64,000 bases of DNA, from assembly GCF_000244955.1 (NCBI RefSeq), contig NZ_CM001439.1, forward strand, positions 3,004,628 through 3,068,627, read 5' to 3'. Positions 7,131-15,379 of this stretch are shown here, one piece after another. Positions within the stretch are counted from its first letter, which is position 1. Each line of letters opens with the position of its first letter. The position numbers and the translations under genes are program-made. The DNA comes from Saccharomonospora marina XMU15. GTDB lineage: Bacteria > Actinomycetota > Actinomycetes > Mycobacteriales > Pseudonocardiaceae. A model generated the notes under the pieces. The model was not told where the DNA came from. It did not search any database and worked only from the letters and a program-made list of their open reading frames with translations.

Positions 7131-8810
7131 TCAGGCCCGGTCGTGGCGCTGACGTAGCTCCCGCCGCAACAGTTTCCCGGTCGCGGTCTTGGGAAGATCA
7201 TCCAGGATCTCCACCTGCCGTGGGTACTTGTAGGCGGCCAGCCGCTCCCGGCAGAAGGTGATGAGTTCCGAAGGCTCGGCACGGCGGCCCGGGCGCAGGC
7301 TGACGAATGCCTTCACCGTCTCACCGCGGTAGGGATCGGGCACACCCACCACTGCGGCCTCGCGGACGGCGCCGTGCTCGTACAGCACGTCCTCGACCTC
7401 GCGCGGCCACACCTTGTACCCGGCGGCGTTGATCTGGTCCTTCTTGCGGTCGACGAGGTAGAACCAGCCCTGCGTGTCCATGTAGCCGACGTCGCCGGTG
7501 TGCAGCGCGCCGCCGGGCAGGGCCGCCTCGGTCTCCCCCGGCTTGTTCCAGTAGCCGGGCACCACCTGCGGTCCGGTGGTGACGATCTCCCCGATCTCAC
7601 CGGGCGGCAGCTCACGGCCGTCGTCACCGACGACACGCGCCACGGTGTTGTAGATCGGCAACCCGACCGAAAGGGCACCGGACGCGGGATCGACCGGTGC
7701 CCGCACCCCGGGCGGCACGGCGTGCGAGGGCGAGGTGGTCTCGGTGAGGCCGTAGATGTTGTGGATGTACTGGCCGAAGTGGTCACCGAACGCGGTGACC
7801 GTGCTCGGCGGAATCGGCGCGCCGCCGGACCAGATCTTGCGTAGCGAGGCCAGCGCGGCGGGGTCGGCGTTCGGGGCGTTGAGCAGGGCGATGAAGACGG
7901 TGATGGAGCCGACCGTGAACGTCGGGCGCTGCTGCTGGATGACGTCCAGCGCCAGTGACGGTTCGAAGCGGTGCAGCAGCACCAGCGGAGCACCCAGCAG
8001 CAGGGCCGTGGCGACGTGGCCGACCATTCCGGTGATGTGGAACAGCGGAGCCACCCCCAGCACCACGTCGCTGCTGTCGAGCCGGCACCACCGGCGGTAA
8101 CTCTCGGCGTTGAACACTAGGTTGCGGTGGGTGTTCATCGCGCCCTTCGCAGGGCCGGTCGTGCCCGAGGTGTAGGTGAGCAGGGCGATGTCGTCCGGCG
8201 ACACCGGCACCTCGGGCGGGCGATCACCCCGGTGCCGCTCGAGCAGGCGCGACAGGTCGGTGGTGCCTTCCAGCTCCGCGGGCCAGGGTGGCTCGCCCGC
8301 CCCGAACGCCCTGGGATCGTCGCGCGACTGATACTCCCGCTCCGAGGTGGTCAACACCACCCGCACTCGCGTCTCGGACAGCACGGCAGCCACCTCGGGA
8401 TACAGGCCGCGCAGGCACACCAACGCCACGGCGCCGCAGTCGGCCAGCAGTGGCAGCAGTTCCCTGGCCTTACTCATCGGGTTGACCGGCACCGCGATCC
8501 CACCCGCCTTCCAGGTGCCCAGCAGCGCGATGACGAACTGCGGCACGTTCTGCAGGTAAAGCGCGACGCGGTCGCCACGACGAAGGCCACCCTGGAGCAG
8601 GCCCACGGCGAAGGCGTCGCTGAGTTCGTCCAGGCGGGCATAGCTGAGCCTGCCGTCGAAGTAGCGGATCGCGTCGCCGTCGGGCGCCCGGCGTGCGGCA
8701 GCGTCGAACATCGCCAGTGCGTCGGGATGCTCGGGCTCGATCCGAGCCGGGTTGCCCTCGCCGTAGAGCGCCAGCCACGGCTTGCTGTCGTACCAGGTCG
8801 GTGCCGCCAT
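7131..8810 (-). CDS. AMP-dependent acyl-CoA synthetase (long-chain fatty-acid-CoA ligase-like)
   Basis: A 559-residue ANL superfamily enzyme, which activates a carboxylic acid as acyl-adenylate and then thioester. The P-loop YTSGTTGPAKGAM, the GLTETT motif, YLVDRKKDQINAAGYKVWP (the A7/A8 hinge) and the C-terminal lysine in KTATGKLLRREL are all present. The ATG at 8810 has GAGGAGG 9 bases upstream, so the long in-frame extension beyond it is not coding. It is monocistronic and divergent from the copper chaperone gene. Acyl chain preference cannot be read, though family resemblance is to medium/long-chain ligases. Confidence 0.9.
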   Translation of the reverse strand: MAAPTWYDSKPWLALYGEGNPARIEPEHPDALAMFDAAARRAPDGDAIRYFDGRLSYARLDELSDAFAVGLLQGGLRRGDRVALYLQNVPQFVIALLGTWKAGGIAVPVNPMSKARELLPLLADCGAVALVCLRGLYPEVAAVLSETRVRVVLTTSEREYQSRDDPRAFGAGEPPWPAELEGTTDLSRLLERHRGDRPPEVPVSPDDIALLTYTSGTTGPAKGAMNTHRNLVFNAESYRRWCRLDSSDVVLGVAPLFHITGMVGHVATALLLGAPLVLLHRFEPSLALDVIQQQRPTFTVGSITVFIALLNAPNADPAALASLRKIWSGGAPIPPSTVTAFGDHFGQYIHNIYGLTETTSPSHAVPPGVRAPVDPASGALSVGLPIYNTVARVVGDDGRELPPGEIGEIVTTGPQVVPGYWNKPGETEAALPGGALHTGDVGYMDTQGWFYLVDRKKDQINAAGYKVWPREVEDVLYEHGAVREAAVVGVPDPYRGETVKAFVSLRPGRRAEPSELITFCRERLAAYKYPRQVEILDDLPKTATGKLLRRELRQRHDRA

Positions 8811-8885
8811 CGAGGTCCTCCTCGGGATCGGCAGCGAGACTACGTGCCTCGCACGTGACCGCCAACCGGTGAGCGGCGCCACTGC

Positions 8886-8901
8886 ATACCCGCCCGGGTA
8901 T
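8886..8901. promoter_or_regulatory. CsoR-type copper operator upstream of the copper chaperone gene
   Basis: ATACCC (8886-8891) and GGGTAT (8896-8901) are a perfect 6-bp dyad around GCCC. CsoR-family repressors recognise G/C-rich palindromes ending in ATACCC/GGGTAT. TATAGG (8899-8904), a possible -10, overlaps the right arm and lies 6 bases before the ATG at 8911, so copper-responsive control of a leaderless message is likely (inference). No csoR gene is in the window. Confidence 0.6.
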
Positions 8902-8910
8902 AGGTTTACG

Positions 8911-9450
8911 ATGAGCGTCGTGCGTAGCAAACCCTCCGCCTGGCTGGCCGCCCTGTTGGTGCTGGCTACCGCGGGCAGCCTGGCGGCCTGCGGACAGCGG
9001 TCACAGGCCGACTCCCCCACCGGCGAAGCCACCGTTGTCGTCACCGACGCCTGGGTGAAAGCCACCGCGGGCTCCGCCGAGCCCGCGAACATGACGGGCG
9101 CCTTCCTGCGCCTGCGCAACAACACCGGCAGCGAGGTCACCCTCACCTCGGCCACCACCGACGTGGCGGGCAAGGTGGAGATCCACGAGACCGTCCCCTC
9201 CGGCGGCAGCATGGTGATGCGCCGCAAGCAGGGCGGGCTGCCGGTGCCGCCGCACGGCACCGCGACCTTGAAGCCCGGTGCCGACCACATCATGCTGATG
9301 AAACTGAAACGGGAACTGGCCCCAGGCGACGAGGTGACGCTCACGCTGCGGCTGTCCGGCACCGGCCCGGTGACCGTCACCGCACCGGTCAAGGAGTTCA
9401 CCGGAGCCGACGAGACCTACCACGAGCATGGCGCCTCCGGAGGAAACTGA
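8911..9450 (+). CDS. PCu(A)C-type periplasmic/extracytoplasmic copper chaperone lipoprotein
   Basis: A 179-residue protein. The signal peptide ends at a lipobox, SLAAC (Cys near residue 27), so the protein should be anchored outside the membrane. The copper motif H(M)x10M..HxM is visible as EIHETVPSGGSMVM followed by GADHIMLMKL. PCu(A)C proteins deliver Cu(I), in some species to the CuA site of cytochrome oxidase. The 3' end overlaps the DyP peroxidase gene by 23 bases, so the two are co-translated. A CsoR-type dyad precedes it. Confidence 0.88.
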   Translation: MSVVRSKPSAWLAALLVLATAGSLAACGQRSQADSPTGEATVVVTDAWVKATAGSAEPANMTGAFLRLRNNTGSEVTLTSATTDVAGKVEIHETVPSGGSMVMRRKQGGLPVPPHGTATLKPGADHIMLMKLKRELAPGDEVTLTLRLSGTGPVTVTAPVKEFTGADETYHEHGASGGN

Positions 9451-10657
9451 CCCGCGGCCGGCACGACTGAGCAGGCGCCGACTGCTCGGTTACACGGCGG
9501 TGGGGGTGGGCGGTGCCGTCGCGGGTGCGGGCTCCGCACTGGCCGCCACCCAGGACGCCCCACCGCCCGTGGATGCGGTGGGTACCCGCACCGTCGCCTT
9601 CCACGGCCCACACCAGGCCGGTGTCACCACCCCCGCGCAGGCCCGCGCCGTGTTCGCCGGGCTGGATCTGCGCGACGGCGTCGGTGCCGAGGCCATCGGC
9701 AGGTTGCTGCGGCTGTGGACCCAGGACGCCGCCGCATTGACGGCAGGCAGGCCCGCCACCGCCGACCCCGCGCCAACACTGGCCGAGCGACCGGCCGGGT
9801 TGACGGTGACGTTCGGGTTCGGCCCGGGACTGTTCGACGCGATCGGCAGACCCGACGCGGTGCCCGCCGGGTTCGTGCCTGCACCGACGTTTCCCATCGA
9901 CCGGCTGCTGCCGCGCTGGAGCGACGGCGACCTGCTGGTGCAGGTGTGCGCAGACGACAGCATCGCCGCTGCCCACGCCGTGCGAGTGCTGCTGGTGGGA
10001 GCCAGACCGTTCGCGACCGTGCGCTGGCAACAGTCCGGGTTCCTGCCGCACGCCGGAGTCGCTCCCGGCACGACACCACGTAACCTCATGGGTCAACTCG
10101 ACGGCACCGCCAACCCCACCGAGAACGACGGGCTGGACGATGTGGTGTGGTCACGCGAGGGCTGGCTCGCGGGCGGCACCACCATGATCCTGCGCCGCAT
10201 CCGGATGGACCTCGACGAGTGGGATCGCGTACCGCCACCCGAGCAGGAACAAGCCATCGGCAGGCGACTTTCCGACGGCGCCCCGCTGACCGGTGGCAGG
10301 GAGCACGATCCCGCGGACTTCTCCCGGCGTGACCACCACGGCCTGGTGATTCCCGCCGACGCGCACATACGCAGAGCCAGACCGCACCACGGGCAGGACC
10401 GGATTCTGCGGCGCGGCTACAGCTACGACGACGGCGTGGACACCGACGGCAACCCCGATGCGGGCCTGCTGTTCGCCTCCTACCAGGCCAGTTTCCACCG
10501 GCAGTTCCTGCCCGTCCAGCGCCGCCTCGCCGCGCTTGACGCCCTCAACACCTGGACCACACCCGTCGGCTCAGCGGTGTTCGCGATCCCACCCGGCTGC
10601 GAACCCGGCGGCTGGATCGGTCAAACCCTGCTGGAATCGGCAGCCGATGGGCCGTGA
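9428..10657 (+). CDS. Dyp-type peroxidase with twin-arginine signal (EfeB/DyP-like)
   Basis: A 409-residue protein. The N-terminal SRRRLLGYTAVGVGG is a Tat signal, so the folded haem protein is exported. The conserved MGQLDGTANP (GxxDG) supplies the distal catalytic Asp; the proximal haem His is probably in PADAHIRRARP; RILRRGYSY and LLFASYQASFHRQF are further DyP family motifs. It uses peroxide to oxidise dyes or phenolics, or acts in haem/iron handling as EfeB. Overlap with the PCu(A)C gene is 23 bases. No efeU/efeO genes adjoin, so this is the actinobacterial PCuAC-DyP arrangement rather than an efeUOB operon. Confidence 0.9.
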   Translation: MAPPEETDPRPARLSRRRLLGYTAVGVGGAVAGAGSALAATQDAPPPVDAVGTRTVAFHGPHQAGVTTPAQARAVFAGLDLRDGVGAEAIGRLLRLWTQDAAALTAGRPATADPAPTLAERPAGLTVTFGFGPGLFDAIGRPDAVPAGFVPAPTFPIDRLLPRWSDGDLLVQVCADDSIAAAHAVRVLLVGARPFATVRWQQSGFLPHAGVAPGTTPRNLMGQLDGTANPTENDGLDDVVWSREGWLAGGTTMILRRIRMDLDEWDRVPPPEQEQAIGRRLSDGAPLTGGREHDPADFSRRDHHGLVIPADAHIRRARPHHGQDRILRRGYSYDDGVDTDGNPDAGLLFASYQASFHRQFLPVQRRLAALDALNTWTTPVGSAVFAIPPGCEPGGWIGQTLLESAADGP

Positions 10658-10686
10658 GCGCCGGGGTCGGCCGCACACCGCTCACG
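10653..10686. terminator. Possible bidirectional terminator between convergent genes
   Basis: CGTGAGCG (10653-10660) and CGCTCACG (10679-10686) are perfect 8-bp arms around an 18-base G/C-rich loop. The stop codon of DyP lies in the left arm and that of the sigma factor gene in the right arm. There is no T-tract, and the long loop makes the call weak. Confidence 0.35.
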
Positions 10687-11956
10687 AGCCCCGCGCCGAC
10701 CGAGCGCGCTCCCGCAGCAGCGTGCGCTCACGCTCGTTTCCGGTCAACGCCGCGGCCTGCTCGAACTCGTCGCGGGCCTCAGCGTGCCTGCCGAGTTTGG
10801 CCAGCAGATCACCCCGCACGCTGGGCAGCAGGTGGTAGTCGCGCAGCACGGGTTCGTCGCGAAGCTCGTCGACCAGCTTCAGACCCGCGGCGGGGCCGTC
10901 GGCCATCGACACTGCCACCGCCCGGTTGAGTTCCACCACCGGAGAGGGGTTCACCGCCGCCAACTCCTCGTAGAGCGCGGCGATGCGGTGCCAGTCGGTG
11001 TCCTCGGGCCTGCGGGCCCGTGCGTGGCAGGCCGCGATGGCCGCCTGCAGTTGGTAGGGACCCGGCTCGTCGGTCAGCGATTCGGCCCGCTCCAGGGCCG
11101 CCAACCCACGCCGGATCAGCAACCGGTCCCAGCGCGCCCGATCCTGGTCCAGCAGCAGCACCGGCTCTCCGTTCGCGCCCACCCGCGCCCGGGAGCGGGA
11201 AGCCTGGATCTCCAGCAGCGCCACCAGGCCGTGCACCTCCGGCTCGGCACTCGCCAGCCCGGCGAGCACCCGCGCCATCCGTAGCGCCTCCGCGCACAGC
11301 TCAGGCCGCATCCAGTCGTCGCCCGCCGTGGCCGAGTAGCCCTCGTTGAAGATCAGGTAGATCACCTCGAGCACCGAGGCCAGGCGGGGTGCCAGTTGCT
11401 CGCCCCGAGGTATCTCGAACGGCACCTGCTTCTTGGCCAGCGTCTTCTTGGCGCGCACGATCCGCTGCGCGACCGTGGGCTCGGGGGTCAGGTACGCGCG
11501 CGCGATCTCGCCGGTGGAAAGCCCGCCGAGCAGCCGCAACGTGAGCGCCACCCTGGCCTCGGTCGACAGCACCGGGTGACATGCGGTGAACACCAGCCGC
11601 AGCAGGTCGTCCTCGATGCCGCCGTCGATGCGGTCGAGATCGGGTTCGGGCTGCTGCCAGGCGTCGTGTTCCAGTTCCCTGCCCAGCTCGGCCACCTTGC
11701 GCTCGAACCGCTCCTGCCTGCGGAACTCGTCGATCGCGCGGCGCTTGGCCACGGACATCAGCCAGGCGCCCGGATTGTCCGGGACGCCTGACTGCGGCCA
11801 CTGCTGTAGCGCGGCGACCAATGCCTCCTGCGCCAACTCCTCCGCGGCGCCGATGTCGTGGGTCATCCGCGCCAGGCCCGCGACGAGCCTGGCCGACTCG
11901 ATGCGCCACACCGCCTCGACGGTCCGCCGTGCTTCGATGGTGCTCACAACCGCCAT
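10682..11956 (-). CDS. ECF42-type RNA polymerase sigma factor with C-terminal TPR-like extension
   Basis: 424 residues, far longer than a simple ECF sigma factor. Residues about 15-90 are sigma region 2 (EELAQEALVAALQQWP, GAWLMSVAKRRAIDEFRRQ); about 125-185 are region 4 (LRLLGGLSTGEIARAYLTPEPTVAQRIVRAKK). The remaining roughly 220 residues are helical repeats (DUF6596/TPR-like) typical of the ECF42 group, which lacks an anti-sigma factor. The gene lies 37 bases downstream of a YciI/DGPF gene on the same strand, the conserved ECF42 partner, and is probably transcribed with it from the promoter at 12492-12518. The physiological signal is unknown. Confidence 0.88.
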   Translation of the reverse strand: MAVVSTIEARRTVEAVWRIESARLVAGLARMTHDIGAAEELAQEALVAALQQWPQSGVPDNPGAWLMSVAKRRAIDEFRRQERFERKVAELGRELEHDAWQQPEPDLDRIDGGIEDDLLRLVFTACHPVLSTEARVALTLRLLGGLSTGEIARAYLTPEPTVAQRIVRAKKTLAKKQVPFEIPRGEQLAPRLASVLEVIYLIFNEGYSATAGDDWMRPELCAEALRMARVLAGLASAEPEVHGLVALLEIQASRSRARVGANGEPVLLLDQDRARWDRLLIRRGLAALERAESLTDEPGPYQLQAAIAACHARARRPEDTDWHRIAALYEELAAVNPSPVVELNRAVAVSMADGPAAGLKLVDELRDEPVLRDYHLLPSVRGDLLAKLGRHAEARDEFEQAAALTGNERERTLLRERARSARGS

Positions 11957-11993
11957 CAGAGCAGTTCAGCCCCGATGGCGGCAAGCGGCTCGC

Positions 11994-12422
11994 TCAGCCG
12001 CCGTGCTGCTGGGCGATCTGCTCCCGCATCCGCTGCTCGGCCTGCCGAAGCTCCGGCGTGAAGTTGTCGCCGAAGTCCTCCTCCTCGGCGACCTTGCGGA
12101 CCTCGATCTCACCGCCGGGACCGAACGGCACCCTGCGCGCCCACTCGATGGCCTCGTCCCTGGATTTCACGTCGAGAATCCAGTAGCCGGCGACCAGCTC
12201 CTTGGTCTCGGTGAACGGGCCGTCCACGACCGTGGTCTTGCGCCTGTCCGAGAACTTCACGCGCGCACCCGCGGAGCTGGGGCCGAGGCCGTTGCCGTCC
12301 AGCATGACACCGGCCTTGACCAGCTCCTCGTTGAACTTGCCCATCTCGGCCAGTTCCTGCTCGGTGGGTAGCACACCGGCCTCGGACTGCTCGCTGGCCT
12401 TGACGATCAGCATGTATCGCAT
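11994..12422 (-). CDS. YciI family (DGPF domain) protein, partner of the ECF42 sigma factor
   Basis: A 142-residue protein beginning MRYMLIVKASE, with AAGGAGT about 9 bases before the ATG. It has the DGPF signature in VVDGPFTETKELVAGYW and the C-terminal FGPGGEIEVRKV of PhnB-like/YCII-related proteins. Proteins of this family are the conserved genomic neighbour and main target of ECF42 sigma factors. The molecular role is unknown, although a ligand-binding ferredoxin-like fold is expected. The long arginine-rich in-frame extension upstream is not coding. Confidence 0.88.
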   Translation of the reverse strand: MRYMLIVKASEQSEAGVLPTEQELAEMGKFNEELVKAGVMLDGNGLGPSSAGARVKFSDRRKTTVVDGPFTETKELVAGYWILDVKSRDEAIEWARRVPFGPGGEIEVRKVAEEEDFGDNFTPELRQAEQRMREQIAQQHGG

Positions 12423-12491
12423 GGTGGTGACTCCTTGTTCTCTGTCGTTGCCTGTCGTGGCGGTCGCTGTCCTCGCCGCCCTCACCGACGC

Positions 12492-12518
12492 GTCGAAGAA
12501 GCAGGCAGCGAATCGACA
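12492..12518 (-). promoter_or_regulatory. Candidate ECF42-dependent promoter of the YciI-sigma operon
   Basis: Reading on the minus strand, TGTCGA (12518-12513) is followed after 17 bases by CGAC (12495-12492). This fits the ECF42 promoter pattern I recall, TGTCGA at -35 and a CGA/TC core at -10. A second TGTCGA (12528-12523) lies 10 bases upstream in tandem. The 5' untranslated region would be about 60 bases. This suggests autoregulation by the sigma factor encoded downstream. Confidence 0.6.
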
Positions 12519-12609
12519 GCAATCGACACATCGGTTCGGATTTTTTTGCCGACTTCGTCGACCGGCCACGTGTGCCGCGACACAGCACCCACGTGGCTAG
12601 AGTGCGTCC

Positions 12610-13371
12610 ATGATCCATCGGTTCGTCGCGTTGGGCGACTCGTTCACCGAAGGGGTCGGTGACAGCGACCCAACCGCACCCAACGGTGTACGCGGCTGGG
12701 CCGACCGGGCCGCCGAACAGCTCGCCCGCCACCAACCCGGCCTCAGCTACGCCAACCTCGCCATCCGCGGCAGGCTGGCGCGGCAGGTGCTGTCGGAGCA
12801 GCTGGCACCGGCACTGGCGATGCGACCCGACCTGGTGACCCTCTACGCGGGCGGTAACGACCTGCTGCGGCCGAGGATCGATATCGATGCGCTGGCCGAC
12901 AGCTACGACGCCGCCGTCGCCGAACTGGCAGCCACCGGGGCGACCGTGCTGCTGTTCACCGGTGTCGACGGCGTGAACGACCCGCTGTTTCGGCGGCTGC
13001 GTGGCCGCACCGCCATCTACAACGAGCACGTCAGGTTGATCGCCGCACGACACGGCGCACTGCTGGTGGACATGTGGTCGATGCGCGCGTTGCGTGACAG
13101 GCGGTTGTGGTCACCCGACCGCATTCACCTCAACGCGCACGGGCACACGCTGATCGCGGCCGCCGTTCTCGACACGCTCGGCGTGGAGCACGACATCTCC
13201 CCGCGGCCACCGGCGCAGGCCGAAGCGCCGCGACGCGGGCAAGATCTGCGCTGGGCACGTGAACACGCCGTGCCCTGGCTGGGCCGCCGCCTGCGCGGCC
13301 GCTCGTCCGGTGACGGCTTGACACCGAAGCGACCACGGCTCGAGCCGCTCGCCGATGACACCACCCGGTGA
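12610..13371 (+). CDS. SGNH/GDSL family hydrolase
   Basis: A 253-residue protein. Block I is FVALGDSFTEGVGD with the nucleophile Ser near residue 11; block III is YAGGNDLL; block V is SPDRIHLNAHG with the catalytic Asp and His. It lacks a signal peptide, so it is probably a cytosolic esterase/lipase. TAGAGT (12598-12603) lies 6 bases before the ATG with no Shine-Dalgarno sequence, suggesting a leaderless message. The C-terminal 60 residues are basic and proline-rich. The stop overlaps the GNAT gene by 17 bases. Confidence 0.88.
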   Translation: MIHRFVALGDSFTEGVGDSDPTAPNGVRGWADRAAEQLARHQPGLSYANLAIRGRLARQVLSEQLAPALAMRPDLVTLYAGGNDLLRPRIDIDALADSYDAAVAELAATGATVLLFTGVDGVNDPLFRRLRGRTAIYNEHVRLIAARHGALLVDMWSMRALRDRRLWSPDRIHLNAHGHTLIAAAVLDTLGVEHDISPRPPAQAEAPRRGQDLRWAREHAVPWLGRRLRGRSSGDGLTPKRPRLEPLADDTTR

Positions 13372-13939
13372 ACCGCGGCGCCGAGCCGGAACCGGCCCGC
13401 TCCCACCCTGGCCTCGCAGCGCGCCGCGACACGGTCAGGTGGTGCTGCGGCCGTTCGAGCCCTCCGACACCGCGCTGGCACACGCACTGGGAGCCGACCC
13501 CTACGTGCCGCTCATCGGCAGCCTGCCCGCACGACCCTCACCGCAGCAGGCAAGGCAATGGGTGCGGCGGCAACGGCAGAAGCACACCGACGGCGAAGGG
13601 TTTTCCTTCGCGATCGCCGACGCCGCGACCGACACGGCGATCGGCGCGATCGGGCTGTGGCTGCGTGACCTGCCGCAAGGCCGCGCCACAGCGGGCTACG
13701 CCGTGTCACCGGAGCATCGCGGCAGCGGTGTGGCCACGAGCGCACTCGTGGCGCTGACCGCGTTCGCATGGACAGTCCCGGCGTTGCACCGCGTCGAGTT
13801 GTACATCGAACCGTGGAACACCGCCTCGATCAGGGTCGCCACCGCCGCAGGCTACCGGCGGGAACGCCTGCTGCGCGCGCACCAGTGGATCGGCGGCACC
13901 CGCCGCGACATGCTGCTCTACGCCGCGATCCGACCGTGA
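13355..13939 (+). CDS. GNAT family N-acetyltransferase (RimJ/RimL-like)
   Basis: 194 residues; VVLRPFEPSDTALAHAL begins the acetyltransferase fold. AGYAVSPEHRGSGVATSALVALTAFAW contains the acetyl-CoA-binding Q/RxxGxG/A loop (HRGSGVA), and VELYIEPWNTASIRVATAAGYRRE is the C-terminal motif of the RimJ/L group. The substrate (a protein N-terminus or small amine) is not deducible. It overlaps the SGNH hydrolase gene by 17 bases, so is probably translated with it. A strong hairpin follows. Confidence 0.85.
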   Translation: MTPPGEPRRRAGTGPLPPWPRSAPRHGQVVLRPFEPSDTALAHALGADPYVPLIGSLPARPSPQQARQWVRRQRQKHTDGEGFSFAIADAATDTAIGAIGLWLRDLPQGRATAGYAVSPEHRGSGVATSALVALTAFAWTVPALHRVELYIEPWNTASIRVATAAGYRRERLLRAHQWIGGTRRDMLLYAAIRP

Positions 13940-13944
13940 AACCA

Positions 13945-13982
13945 GAAGTGGGGACGCACCCCGGTGGGTGCGCCCCCACTTC
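13945..13982. terminator. Bidirectional hairpin terminator
   Basis: Left arm 13945-13961 and right arm 13966-13982 pair over 17 positions with one mismatch around the loop CGGT. It lies between the convergent GNAT gene and the SPFH gene. The stem is G/C-rich and lacks a clear T-tract, as is common in high-GC actinobacteria. Confidence 0.75.
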
Positions 13983-13994
13983 ACCCGACCACGG

Positions 13995-15323
13995 TCACCG
14001 CGGTGGGCCGGAGAACGGCGGGCCCTGCGGTGGGTACTGCCCACCGCCGCCCTGCCTCGGGTTGGCCTGCCCGCCACTGACGTGACCACCCGGCGGCGGA
14101 GCCGGGTTACCCGACGGCGGCGTCGGCGGCGTCGGCGGCTCGCTCGGCTCCTCGGGCTCGGACCTGCGAACCAGCCCGGACAGCGCCGACGGCGACGGCA
14201 CACCGGGAGCTTGACCGGCCAGCGGCCCGGGCACCTCCTGCCGCGCCACCGCCTCGGCCTCGCGCACCGCCTCGGCGACCTTGGGGTCGGTCGAGGTGTC
14301 GAACCAGCTGGAAACCTCCTCGTCCTCCAGCGGCGGCATCTCCACCTGCTCCTCGCGCGGCTCGTAGCGGAACACGCCGTCCTCGCCGGGTGCCCCCAAG
14401 GTGCGCGCGAATCCTTCCAGCGCCTTGCCGTAGTCGCTGGGCACCAGCCACACCTTGTTCGCGTCGCCCTGCGCCATCTGCGGCAACGTCTGGAGGTACT
14501 GGTAAGCCAGCACCTCCGGGGTGGGCTTGGAGGCCTTGATCGCAGCGAACACCTTCTCGATCGCCTTCGCCTGCCCCTGAGCCTGCAGGTAACGGGCCGC
14601 CCGCTCGCCCTGGGCACGCAGAATCCGGGACTGCCGCTCCGCCTCGGCCGCCAGAATCGCCGCCTGCTTGGAACCCTCCGCCGCCAGGATCTGGCTCTGC
14701 TTCTGCCCTTCCGCGGTCTTGATGGCCGACTCGCGCTGCCCCTCCGCGGTGAGGATCATGGCGCGCTTCTCCCGGTCGGCGCGCATCTGCTTCTCCATCG
14801 AATCCTGAATGGACGGTGGAGGGTCGATGGCCTTCAACTCGACACGCGCCACCCGGATGCCCCAGCGGCCCGTCGCCTCGTCCAGCACCCCGCGCAGTTG
14901 CTGGTTGATCTGGTCGCGAGAGGTGAGGGTGTCCTCCAGTGACATACCACCGACCAGGTTGCGCAGCGTCGTGGTGGTCAACTGCTCCACACCGACGATG
15001 TAGTTGGAGATCTCGTAGACCGCCGCACGGGAGTCGGTGACCTGGAAGTACACCACCGTGTCGATCGAGACGGTCAGGTTGTCCTGGGTAATCACCGGCT
15101 GCGGCGGGAACGACACCACCTGCTCACGCAGGTCCACTCTGGCACGCACCTTGTCGAGGAACGGCACCAGGAAATTCAGGCCGGGCGAAGCGACCGTTTT
15201 GAACCGGCCGAGGCGCTCGATCACCGCCGACTGGGCCTGCGGCACCACCATCAGCGCCTTCGCGACCGTCACGATCACGAAGAGCGCCAGGATGGCGACA
15301 ACAATCCACCCTGCTGTCGTCAC
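13995..15323 (-). CDS. SPFH domain (stomatin/slipin-like) membrane protein
   Basis: 442 residues. A single N-terminal helix (WIVVAILALFVIVTVAKAL) is followed by the SPFH/band 7 domain (PQAQSAVIERLGRFKTVASPGLNFLVPF, VVSFPPQPVITQDN). A long coiled coil rich in Glu, Ala and Gln repeats (AEGQ, AEGSKQAAILAAEAERQ) spans about 185-260. The C-terminus is proline-rich and probably disordered. Such proteins scaffold membrane microdomains. The GTG start has GGAGGGGAG upstream. It follows an NfeD-like gene by 56 bases, the standard NfeD-SPFH operon. Confidence 0.92.
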   Translation of the reverse strand: MTTAGWIVVAILALFVIVTVAKALMVVPQAQSAVIERLGRFKTVASPGLNFLVPFLDKVRARVDLREQVVSFPPQPVITQDNLTVSIDTVVYFQVTDSRAAVYEISNYIVGVEQLTTTTLRNLVGGMSLEDTLTSRDQINQQLRGVLDEATGRWGIRVARVELKAIDPPPSIQDSMEKQMRADREKRAMILTAEGQRESAIKTAEGQKQSQILAAEGSKQAAILAAEAERQSRILRAQGERAARYLQAQGQAKAIEKVFAAIKASKPTPEVLAYQYLQTLPQMAQGDANKVWLVPSDYGKALEGFARTLGAPGEDGVFRYEPREEQVEMPPLEDEEVSSWFDTSTDPKVAEAVREAEAVARQEVPGPLAGQAPGVPSPSALSGLVRRSEPEEPSEPPTPPTPPSGNPAPPPGGHVSGGQANPRQGGGGQYPPQGPPFSGPPR

Positions 15324-15379
15324 AACCTACTCCCCTCCACTGTTTCGGACCGGATGGGCCACACCGCGACCACTGTTGA

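Noticed and set aside
8811-9401. N-terminal extension of the acyl-CoA ligase back to 9401 on the minus strand
   Set aside because: A strong GAGGAGG site precedes the ATG at 8810 and the extension is antisense to the copper chaperone gene.
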